The position numbers were made by a program, and so were the translations under genes. From Loki-b32 sp964493385 (GTDB lineage: Archaea; Asgardarchaeota; Lokiarchaeia; Sigyniarchaeales; SOKP01), in NCBI GenBank assembly GCA_964493385.1, contig CAZBNW010000038.1, positions 1 through 22,909 on the forward strand: a stretch of 22,909 nucleotides of DNA. The letters are read 5' to 3'. Positions within the stretch are counted from its first letter, which is position 1. Every line of letters begins with the position of its first letter. Positions 16,109 to 22,909 of the stretch are shown here, piece after piece. The notes below the pieces were generated by a model that saw nothing but the letters and a program-made list of their open reading frames with translations, was not told the DNA's origin and did not search any database.

Positions 16109-16175
16109 AAAGTTTAGAACACTGTATGATTTTGTAGAACAAACAAAAAAATATCCATAAAAATAAGGTTATATA

Positions 16176-16742
16176 CTATATTGGTTTATGTTTCAATTGT
16201 AAAATCACATTCAACCAAGCATAAATCATAATCGCTACTCCAAACAAAATAACAAATATACTATCTTTATTCCAATATGAATAAATGAAGATCAAATAAC
16301 CAAGAAAAAGAAATGTGAAAAAAATCGCAGCAAAAAGGACTCTAGGGAGAAGATGCTTACCTATTAATACCCAAGATGTTAATAATGGTAAATCTGCTTT
16401 TCTATCAAGATGATAAATACCATTTCTGTTTTCAACAAGATGTAAATTAACCAGTTTCTCAAGATGATATTTAGCAACACTAGGACTTGAGAGATCTAAA
16501 TGTCTTTGCAGGTCACGTACACCAATTGACTTTTTATTTAAAAGGACAAAATATACCATGAGAGTTCGACCATTTAGATTTTTTGCGATCTCACCCCGAT
16601 TCAAATTTTCGTTAGTTTCAGTTTTAGATGTTTTATCGCCCTTTAGACGAGGAAGTGGGGATTTCTTTTTATTATTTTGTCCCTTCAAAAGTCTATCAAT
16701 AAAGTTATTATTAAGATTGGTAAAAAATATTATTGAGATCAT
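16176..16742 (-). CDS. Membrane-bound winged-helix protein
   Basis: A 188-residue protein. A basic, flexible N-terminus (1-50) precedes a winged-helix domain (about 57-115): LMVYFVLLNKKSIGVRDLQ, then the recognition helix in SSPSVAKYHLEKLVNLHLV, then the wing NRNGIYHLD. Two membrane helices (about 133-155 and 160-183) follow and the protein ends in a short basic tail. The domain order fits archaeal one-component regulators tethered to the membrane. It lies 130 nt upstream of the macroglobulin gene on the same strand, so it may control that gene or sense envelope state; this is inference from position. The ATG at 16742 is the only clear start. Its long N-terminus before the domain is less conserved-looking, so a later start is not excluded. 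Confidence 0.75.
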   Translation of the reverse strand: MISIIFFTNLNNNFIDRLLKGQNNKKKSPLPRLKGDKTSKTETNENLNRGEIAKNLNGRTLMVYFVLLNKKSIGVRDLQRHLDLSSPSVAKYHLEKLVNLHLVENRNGIYHLDRKADLPLLTSWVLIGKHLLPRVLFAAIFFTFLFLGYLIFIYSYWNKDSIFVILFGVAIMIYAWLNVILQLKHKPI

Positions 16743-16887
16743 AGATTTAAACCATAATATTTGTATGGAATATTCATATAAAAATTGCTTTTGTAATTAC
16801 ATTGAAAATTTAGTTTTAATGTATTTTATGTGGAAATTAAAAAAAATATATTTGTCATAAGAAGCATCTACTCTACGGCATATCAAT

Positions 16888-16949
16888 ATGCTTGAAATAC
16901 CATGAAATATAAAGAATTTGCCAGAAAATCTCTTAACTTTAAAAAGGTG
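16888..16949 (-). pseudogene. Degraded duplicate fragment of the DMT transporter gene
   Basis: The minus strand reads HLFKVKRFSGKFFIFHGISS, matching HIFKIKKSVGKYFIFHGISS of the transporter at 20439-21422. At the DNA level 23 bases are identical (16888-16910 and 20653-20675), and the similarity continues with scattered differences to 16949. Both flanks have lost similarity and there is no start or stop context. It is therefore a short remnant of a paralogous or duplicated transporter gene. Confidence 0.7.
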
Positions 16950-16985
16950 GAACTATTATAATAGAACTTATTATTTAAATCAGAA

Positions 16986-16996
16986 TTTTTTATAAA
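16986..16996 (+). promoter_or_regulatory. Probable TATA box of the UPF0182 gene
   Basis: TTTTTATAAAC lies about 50-58 nt before the ATG at 17044, which would give a leader of roughly 25-30 nt. An AGGAGAT at about 17001-17007 is too far from the start to act as its ribosome binding site. Confidence 0.35.
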
Positions 16997-17043
16997 CAAC
17001 AGGAGATTACTATTTTTAATTTTAAATAAAATGATGAAATTTT

Positions 17044-20000
17044 ATGGCAAAAAAATCTTGTGAAAAACATACTAAATTTAATTATTATTGTGATGATTGC
17101 CAAGAAGCAAATAGAAAGTATGAAATACAACGAAAAGTAGAAATTTTAGAATATGGAGAATCAATAGGAGAAATTGAAGAATCCGGGAAACCTCCAAAGA
17201 AAAAACCATTTAAACTTAGTATATTTCAAGCTAGACCGAAAATAAAAAAATATATTAAGATTAGTATACCTGTTATAGTACTAATCCTCATAGTTTTAAC
17301 ATTTTTATGGTGGTGGCCTGCTTGGTTTGGACCTATCAATCTTAATGCTCAACTCTATGAGAATAAAGCAGATGGACTTAATTATTATAACGTTTACTTT
17401 CTAAATTTCTGGTCAATTAAATTCTTTTTTAATAAAACTGGTTTAATTGGTGCGATAATAGGATGTGTTATAATGAGCATACCGCCCAATCAAAATCTAT
17501 TAACAATAATCGGCACCCGTTTAAGATTTGGCAAGCCTTCAAGGTTAAAAGCATTAATTTTTTGGTGGACTGTGGGCTTTGTTTTATTTTATGCTATTGG
17601 TTTAGTACTCGATGTTGGTGGTGGATTTTCTTGGGCTTTATACTTGATTGAAAAAGGAGAAATACAAATCTCTCCTCTAACAGTCATTCCTGATGCTTTT
17701 AATGTGCTTTTAAATCAAAATAATATGAATCTTGAATTCATATTCATCTACACGAGGTTCTACTTACCACTAATTAATTACATTATTGCAATTTGTATTT
17801 TTAGAATGATACTTAACATTGGAAGTAACTTTTATTTAAAACGAAATGATTATAATATCATAGCAAACTCTTTCCTAATAGGTGGCTTGATATGTGTGAT
17901 GATTTTTCTTTTATTGCCCACTTTGGCATTAAATGGGATTGATTTAATCCAGATGTGGTCATTAATATTAGCATGTATAATCCTTATTGGATTTGGCTTT
18001 TTAATATTTATTTTAGGCCGCCTTAAAATGGCGAAAAATCAAAGATCTAAAATAATTTTAAATCCTAAACAGCTGAAAATATGGATAATGGCTGGAGCGG
18101 TAATCGTTATAATTATAATACCCTTGATAATAAGTATTGGTCCATTAATTACATTAAGTAATACATCTGTCTATTATGATAATGAATGGACAAAAAAAAT
18201 TCAAAGAGAAATCAGGTGGACTCGCGAATGTGCGGGGTTAGATATGTTTGAAGAAAGACCAATTGAAAATTTCACTTTATCATCTTCACCGGCAAATGAT
18301 ACACAAATGATCTCACGAATAAGACAATATGATCAAGATTATGCTGTGCAAAGTCTAGCAGCAAAAATAGGTACAACATATGAAGGTTTAGCAGACTCCG
18401 ATATTGTATATCTAAATGGAACAGAATATTGGGTTGCACCAAAAACAATTAGATTATCTCAATTTTCAGGAGATCCAGTGCGTACCAACACTGAATTATA
18501 TGATCATATTGAGGGATTCTTAGCAATGGATACAAACACAGGAGATTTGGTCAATGTAAGTTCAATATTTAATATCACCGAGGATTATCCAATATTTTTT
18601 GGTGAATCTGAAAGTGGAAGATTCTTAGAACAACAAGGCTCTAGTGGTGGTTTAGGAGCCTATGATAATAGTATTTTACTGGGAACCAATTGGAGAGGTG
18701 GAATCCCAAATAATAATTATGTTTATGAAGGTGAACCAGATGGGGTACTTAACGGTTTGGAAGCATTTTGGTATACAGCCGGTCTAGGGCTATGGGGCTA
18801 TGTTTTTCAGGGAGGAGAGCACCAATACTTAATTAATAGAAACGTTAAAGCACGGGTAGAAGCCATACTCTTGCCGCAATTAAGGGTAGATAATGACCCT
18901 TACTTAGTTTTTGATAGCAAAAACGGAGAAATGTATTACGCGGTTTCAATTTTTACTTCAATAAATATTGGTTCATATTCAAGGTCTCCAATATTAAGAT
19001 TTCTAGGGATATGTTTAATTGATGTAATTAATGGTGAGATGGAGTTTTATAAAAATCCTAGTTTAATTGAATCGGCTGTTGATCCTACTTATTCTATGTG
19101 GAAATATTACATGAGCTTCTATAATTGGACAAATCCTCCAACATGGTTAAAAAATCAGTTGAGATATCCAGAAGATTTATTCGAATTACAATTAAAAGCA
19201 AATTACAAATATCACGTACAAGAGTTAAAAACATGGAAGAGAGGAGATGACTTTCATGAAAGACCAGAAAATGGAGATCTTTTTTATATTGAAACAAATT
19301 TAGGGGATGGAATTGAATATGTGGGATTAGATTTAGTTGAATATCAAGGTACAGAGGCAAAAACATTAGCAGGAATGTATGTTATGAGGCATGGACAAAA
19401 TTTTGGACAGGCATTATTTTACCATACTAGAAACGCGACTGAAAATCTGATCGGACCTAAAACTGCGAGAGATACATATGAAACTGAAGCTACTCAAGAA
19501 ATATCTTTGATTTCGGGCGCAAGAAATGGGAATACACTGTTATATCCCCTTGGAGGCTCAGTTTATTATTATATACCTACATATAGCACTGTTGGTGGTT
19601 TACAACAATTAAAATTAGCGGGATTTGTAGAAGCTTTTACTAGAAAGGTAGGTTACGGTGATGATGCTTTTAATGCGTACAATAATTTGGAAAACTTTGA
19701 ACCAGGAACATTTACATTAACATCTAACGCTTATGACCCAGATATAGATGGATCATTCATATTGAATTGGACAGAATCTCAATTCTCTGAAAGATATTCT
19801 ATCTATAAAAATAATAGCCTATTAATTAGTGATTTACCCAATTCTCAGACGACCTATCCAATTTCTGGCTTAACTTCTGGAATTTACGAGTTTTTCATAA
19901 AAGCTTCAAATGAACATGGGAATACAACTTCAAATACAATAATAATTGATGTAAAGAGATTTCCTATATCCTATGATTTTGAAATGGACAACTCAATGAC

Positions 20001-20358
20001 TTTACCAAACGATCTTGCCAGCTTTAGAATTGAACTTGAGAATTTCAATGAAAGTGTCTCAGCTCCAGGGTATAATGTTAAAGTAAATTTATCCCTATAT
20101 CGGGAAGGAGGTGGTGATTTTTCAATATTAGTTCCTCCAATTCATTATCCGCTAGAAAATACTACATTTAATTATGGCGTTTATTCTGGTATTAATTTTA
20201 CTTTAATTAACGATACTCTTTACTCCGGAGAAGGCTTAATTCTTAATGGATATGTAAATAGTACAACCAGTGACATCATTATAAGATTTAAATGGACACT
20301 AATTGTTGATGATGTTGTTATCTATGTCTCTGAAGAAGATTTCATATCAGTAACATAA
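17044..20358 (+). CDS. UPF0182-family membrane protein with zinc finger and FN3-like domain
   Basis: A 1104-residue protein. It opens with a cytoplasmic B-box-like zinc finger (C6-x2-H9-x6-C16-x2-C19) and a charged linker. About seven membrane helices follow between residues 71 and 375. The large external UPF0182 domain (about 380-890) is recognisable by LLPQLRVDNDPYLVFD, LRYPEDLFELQ (about 706-716) and LLYPLGGSVYYYIPTY. Appended are a fibronectin-III-like domain (about 895-977; FILNWTESQFSERYSIYKN, YEFFIKASNEHGN) and a last beta domain (978-1104). UPF0182 proteins are widespread but of unknown function. The zinc finger and FN3-like additions are not part of the usual family core as I know it. 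Several Asn-x-Ser/Thr sites fit surface glycosylation. The frame is intact and begins at ATG. Confidence 0.85.
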   Translation: MAKKSCEKHTKFNYYCDDCQEANRKYEIQRKVEILEYGESIGEIEESGKPPKKKPFKLSIFQARPKIKKYIKISIPVIVLILIVLTFLWWWPAWFGPINLNAQLYENKADGLNYYNVYFLNFWSIKFFFNKTGLIGAIIGCVIMSIPPNQNLLTIIGTRLRFGKPSRLKALIFWWTVGFVLFYAIGLVLDVGGGFSWALYLIEKGEIQISPLTVIPDAFNVLLNQNNMNLEFIFIYTRFYLPLINYIIAICIFRMILNIGSNFYLKRNDYNIIANSFLIGGLICVMIFLLLPTLALNGIDLIQMWSLILACIILIGFGFLIFILGRLKMAKNQRSKIILNPKQLKIWIMAGAVIVIIIIPLIISIGPLITLSNTSVYYDNEWTKKIQREIRWTRECAGLDMFEERPIENFTLSSSPANDTQMISRIRQYDQDYAVQSLAAKIGTTYEGLADSDIVYLNGTEYWVAPKTIRLSQFSGDPVRTNTELYDHIEGFLAMDTNTGDLVNVSSIFNITEDYPIFFGESESGRFLEQQGSSGGLGAYDNSILLGTNWRGGIPNNNYVYEGEPDGVLNGLEAFWYTAGLGLWGYVFQGGEHQYLINRNVKARVEAILLPQLRVDNDPYLVFDSKNGEMYYAVSIFTSINIGSYSRSPILRFLGICLIDVINGEMEFYKNPSLIESAVDPTYSMWKYYMSFYNWTNPPTWLKNQLRYPEDLFELQLKANYKYHVQELKTWKRGDDFHERPENGDLFYIETNLGDGIEYVGLDLVEYQGTEAKTLAGMYVMRHGQNFGQALFYHTRNATENLIGPKTARDTYETEATQEISLISGARNGNTLLYPLGGSVYYYIPTYSTVGGLQQLKLAGFVEAFTRKVGYGDDAFNAYNNLENFEPGTFTLTSNAYDPDIDGSFILNWTESQFSERYSIYKNNSLLISDLPNSQTTYPISGLTSGIYEFFIKASNEHGNTTSNTIIIDVKRFPISYDFEMDNSMTLPNDLASFRIELENFNESVSAPGYNVKVNLSLYREGGGDFSILVPPIHYPLENTTFNYGVYSGINFTLINDTLYSGEGLILNGYVNSTTSDIIIRFKWTLIVDDVVIYVSEEDFISVT

Positions 20359-20381
20359 TGTTACTGAGTCATTTTTTTTTT
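20350..20381 (+). terminator. Terminator of the UPF0182 gene
   Basis: A 7-bp hairpin GTAACAT/ATGTTAC (20350-20364) overlaps the TAA stop codon and is followed after 7 nt by a run of ten T (20372-20381). It lies between two convergent genes. Confidence 0.55.
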
Positions 20382-20438
20382 AATACATCTACCATTCATA
20401 ATGATAGTTTTATTTGATTTCTTCAAAATATTTAAATT

Positions 20439-21422
20439 TTAAAAGATAGAAATAATCGAAGCCACTAATAATATAACTGCGACAAGAAATAACCACTTTA
20501 TATGCTTTTTATATCTTAAATAATCTGGTGATGATGAAAATAACAAATATCCTATTAATAAGGAAAGAATTGGCCAAAGACTTGTAATAAATGCAGCACC
20601 AGACACACCTAAATAAAAAATTCCAAAAAAATTCGTAGTATATCCAATTGAAATGCTTGAAATACCATGAAATATGAAATATTTGCCGACAGATTTCTTA
20701 ATTTTAAAAATATGGAATTTTAAGCCATCTCTTTTCTTTATTTGCCTATTTTTTAAAGAATATATTAAAATAAATGCCATTAATGATAAAAATCCAAAAA
20801 TTAAGCTAAAATAAGTATAAATTAACGGTTTAAATTGATTTGGTGGCGTAGATAAGAATGCAAAATTCATGAATATACCGCCTGAAGTCCAACTTAATGA
20901 TGTTAGAATTCCTAGGATAAAACCAATAAGACCAAACTTTCCTGTCCATGTAATTAAAAGAAATAGTGTAATGCCAATACCTAATAAAATTAGAGAAAAG
21001 AAATCAAAAATGGTAAAAATTTCACCGAAAATAGATACCCCTAAAATTATTCCAAAAAATGGGCCTATCCTTGAAAATTGTGAAGCAATCTCCGCTTTTT
21101 TGTATACTAAAGTACAAAAATAATATAAGCCTGTACCGGCACTAAATGAAAGAATTCCTGCAAAAATTAAATATCCGGAGAATACAAAATCATATTGAAT
21201 CAATAGGGGAATCAGGGTAACTGTTAGGATAATAGTGCCAGTTAATAAAGTAATTCCTAAATAGGTAAAAATAATTTCAACTTTAATTGAATTGTCTTTT
21301 ACATTTTTAAAAATAGATTCATATACGCTTCTTAATTCTTTAATTCCCCTACTTACAACTAAAGTACTGATTACCCAGGCAATATCCGCAACAAAGCAAA
21401 ATAAAACCCCTAGCCATATCAA
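20439..21422 (-). CDS. DMT/EamA-type membrane transporter
   Basis: A 327-residue protein with about ten membrane helices in two halves, typical of the drug/metabolite transporter superfamily. Half one contains AEIASQFSRIGPFFGIILG and SIFGEIFTIFDFFSLILLG, where EamA domains carry the conserved Pro and the F-x-E step. Half two ends with GVSGAAFITSLWPILSLLIG and a basic loop before the last helix (IKWLFLVAVILLVASIISIF). The substrate cannot be told. The start is TTG at 21422; the nearby ATG is out of frame. It converges with the UPF0182 gene. Part of its sequence (20653-20715) recurs as a degraded fragment at 16888-16949, showing a second copy once existed nearby. Confidence 0.75.
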   Translation of the reverse strand: MIWLGVLFCFVADIAWVISTLVVSRGIKELRSVYESIFKNVKDNSIKVEIIFTYLGITLLTGTIILTVTLIPLLIQYDFVFSGYLIFAGILSFSAGTGLYYFCTLVYKKAEIASQFSRIGPFFGIILGVSIFGEIFTIFDFFSLILLGIGITLFLLITWTGKFGLIGFILGILTSLSWTSGGIFMNFAFLSTPPNQFKPLIYTYFSLIFGFLSLMAFILIYSLKNRQIKKRDGLKFHIFKIKKSVGKYFIFHGISSISIGYTTNFFGIFYLGVSGAAFITSLWPILSLLIGYLLFSSSPDYLRYKKHIKWLFLVAVILLVASIISIF

Positions 21423-21607
21423 AACGTTATAACCAGATTATATTAATTCTCGATGAATTTACATTATCTTTCGAAAAAATCTTTATGAAAAAAAAGGTAA
21501 AATAATTTTTATATTTGGGTAATAAAAGCGTAAAACTTTATTTTTGGGGAGTTTATTATAGAATACATCTAATTCAAACAAGAAAAAAATAGAATTCGGT
21601 TTTTGTT

Positions 21608-22639
21608 TTAAGATATTAAAGGTGTTTTTTTCTCAACCATCTTAATTTTTATTGAAAAATAATTCTTTAATACCTTGAAATAAAGAATTACGATTCCTAT
21701 TAATAACAGTAAAGATGCGAAAATAAGCATTGCCCACATAGGGAATCCCGTTTGAATAGTGAATTGAATAACATCACCATGAGCACATCCTATTACAAAC
21801 CAATGAGGTAAACCAAGTGAATTATTTATTACATAAAGCGGAAAATCTAACCATGATATTGCCAATAAAAAGGTCAAAAATACTGTGATTATTCTTGGTG
21901 TCCTAATTTTTAATAAAATGTATAGAATTATTAGTATAGTAATCCATTGTAGTATTTCTCCGCCTAATGTGACTAATGGAACTAAAAATGGAGGAACATT
22001 TTGATATGAGACATATCCGGTTCTTAATTGTCCATCTTTGAAGATGGGAAAGGGATAAAATTCAATAACTTCTCCACCACTTAATATTGCAAATAAAGCA
22101 TGACCAGATTCATGAATAGCGTGACTAGTTAATAAAGCTACAATAAATAAAGTTAGTGCTATAGCGTATTTAGATAGATATCCTTCCTGTTGAATAATAA
22201 ACAGAGTGTTTAGAAAAAATGCAATAAATAGAATGATGATAATTATTAAACCTGGAAATATATTAATTATTCTAGTAGGGGCATTTCCTGTAGGATTTAT
22301 TATTAAAAAATGAGGATTTACTAATAATAACAATAAAAAGATTATTGAAATAATTGTAGATAAAGATATAATTAAGATACGTAGAAACTTTAGTCTTTTT
22401 AATGCCTTTGTTAAGAAAAAATATGAATTGATAACAACTAAAGCAATGAGGATATAGAATAGTGAAGTTTCTAGACTTGAATATGTTTCATATATTATTA
22501 CAGGTATCATCCCTGAACTAGCATGAGAGACATAAAAGACATCCAAATTTAAAATTAACAATATAATTGAAAGAATTATTATTAGTGCATAGATAGATAT
22601 TATAACTTTTTTAATAATTGAATCTTTAATTCGCTTCAT
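21608..22639 (-). CDS. Multi-pass membrane metalloprotease, M50-like
   Basis: A 343-residue protein with about eight membrane helices. The core is SHAIHESGHALFAILSGGEV (173-191), with the zinc motif H176-E177-x2-H180 inside a membrane helix. A downstream conserved-looking helix carries D265 (SWLDFPLYV) and a GCAHGD loop (284-289), either of which could supply the third zinc ligand. This layout fits site-2-protease-like or M50B-like peptidases, which cleave membrane-bound substrates or release regulators. The N-terminal half (1-165) is an extra set of helices with an external loop. It is monocistronic: 185 nt separate it from the transporter downstream. The start is ATG at 22639, with TATA-like TTTAAATATG about 30 nt upstream. 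The activity is inferred from the motif. Confidence 0.75.
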   Translation of the reverse strand: MKRIKDSIIKKVIISIYALIIILSIILLILNLDVFYVSHASSGMIPVIIYETYSSLETSLFYILIALVVINSYFFLTKALKRLKFLRILIISLSTIISIIFLLLLLVNPHFLIINPTGNAPTRIINIFPGLIIIIILFIAFFLNTLFIIQQEGYLSKYAIALTLFIVALLTSHAIHESGHALFAILSGGEVIEFYPFPIFKDGQLRTGYVSYQNVPPFLVPLVTLGGEILQWITILIILYILLKIRTPRIITVFLTFLLAISWLDFPLYVINNSLGLPHWFVIGCAHGDVIQFTIQTGFPMWAMLIFASLLLLIGIVILYFKVLKNYFSIKIKMVEKKTPLIS

Positions 22640-22663
22640 TTTTCAAATAGGTAACAACCCACA

Positions 22664-22676
22664 ACATATTTAAAGA
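22664..22676 (-). promoter_or_regulatory. Probable TATA box of the metalloprotease gene
   Basis: CTTTAAATATG on the minus strand lies 25-37 nt before the ATG, the position expected for a nearly leaderless archaeal transcript. In the remaining 22680-22909 I see no convincing gene. Confidence 0.4.
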
Positions 22677-22909
22677 GATTTACAGTTTGGTTGTATTTAA
22701 ACTTAAGATTATTGTAATGATATCCAGATTAACATGATTTCAATAGTAATAATTAATAGAATTTCCTTAGAAGAAAATAATATTTATTACAACTGCATGT
22801 GTGAGCTTTAGCATTTTTTGAAAAAGAATTAAAAAAAAAGATTAAGATTACATGTTCATGACATTTAAAACATATTTTTAGATTTATTTAAGTCACCTTC
22901 TTTCCTTGT

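Noticed and set aside
16558..16860. 100-codon plus-strand frame
   Set aside because: Over half is antisense to the winged-helix membrane protein, and the remainder has no protein-like pattern or ribosome binding site.
22865..22909. Possible C-terminal end of a minus-strand gene entering from the right edge
   Set aside because: Only 14 codons are visible and they carry no recognisable feature.

Overview
The window is very AT-rich, densely coded on both strands, and archaeal in character. It carries TATA-box-like promoters with little or no leader, TTG and GTG starts, a membrane-bound winged-helix regulator, zinc-ribbon proteins and a Ras-like small GTPase. The GTPase, a WD40 propeller, a helical GW-repeat protein, coiled-coil/zinc-ribbon proteins and a giant alpha-2-macroglobulin together suggest an Asgard archaeon of the Lokiarchaeia type. 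That placement is inferred from protein style; no marker gene or rRNA is present.

Left part (1-9.9 kb). Short genes alternate with decaying ones. There is a frameshifted membrane-protein gene (7-487), a HAD-like protein behind a palindromic control region (775-1278) and a degraded membrane-protein gene (about 1493-1889). Small plus-strand genes follow, including a coiled-coil/zinc-ribbon protein (2301-2855). Next come a truncated nuclease-like fragment (2900-3262) and an AlbA_2-type gene broken by three frameshifts (3287-3921). A GW-repeat helical protein (4120-4797) and a divergent small GTPase (4958-5527) share the minus strand; a 5'-truncated WD40 gene (5739-6485) diverges from them. A winged-helix remnant lies at 6686-6820. 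Two adjacent genes (7030-8341) both end in the same kind of zinc ribbon, one behind a beta-helix and one behind a membrane-anchored beta-rich domain. A winged-helix gene (8700-9647) is split by an in-frame TGA. A tiny zinc-ribbon gene ends this part.

Right part (9.9-22.6 kb). Large, apparently intact envelope genes dominate. They are a 2018-residue thioester alpha-2-macroglobulin lipoprotein with a C-terminal membrane anchor, preceded on the same strand by a membrane-bound winged-helix protein; a 1104-residue UPF0182-family protein with an added zinc finger and a fibronectin-III-like domain; a DMT/EamA-type transporter; and a multi-pass membrane metalloprotease of M50 type (HESGH). A 60-bp degraded copy of part of the transporter lies about 3.8 kb away, upstream of the UPF0182 gene.

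The genes suggest a cell-surface module on the right and a small-GTPase/scaffold module plus pseudogenes on the left. No tRNA, rRNA, CRISPR array or transposase gene was seen. Several broken genes differ by single-base indels in homopolymers, so assembly error must be excluded before calling all of them decay.
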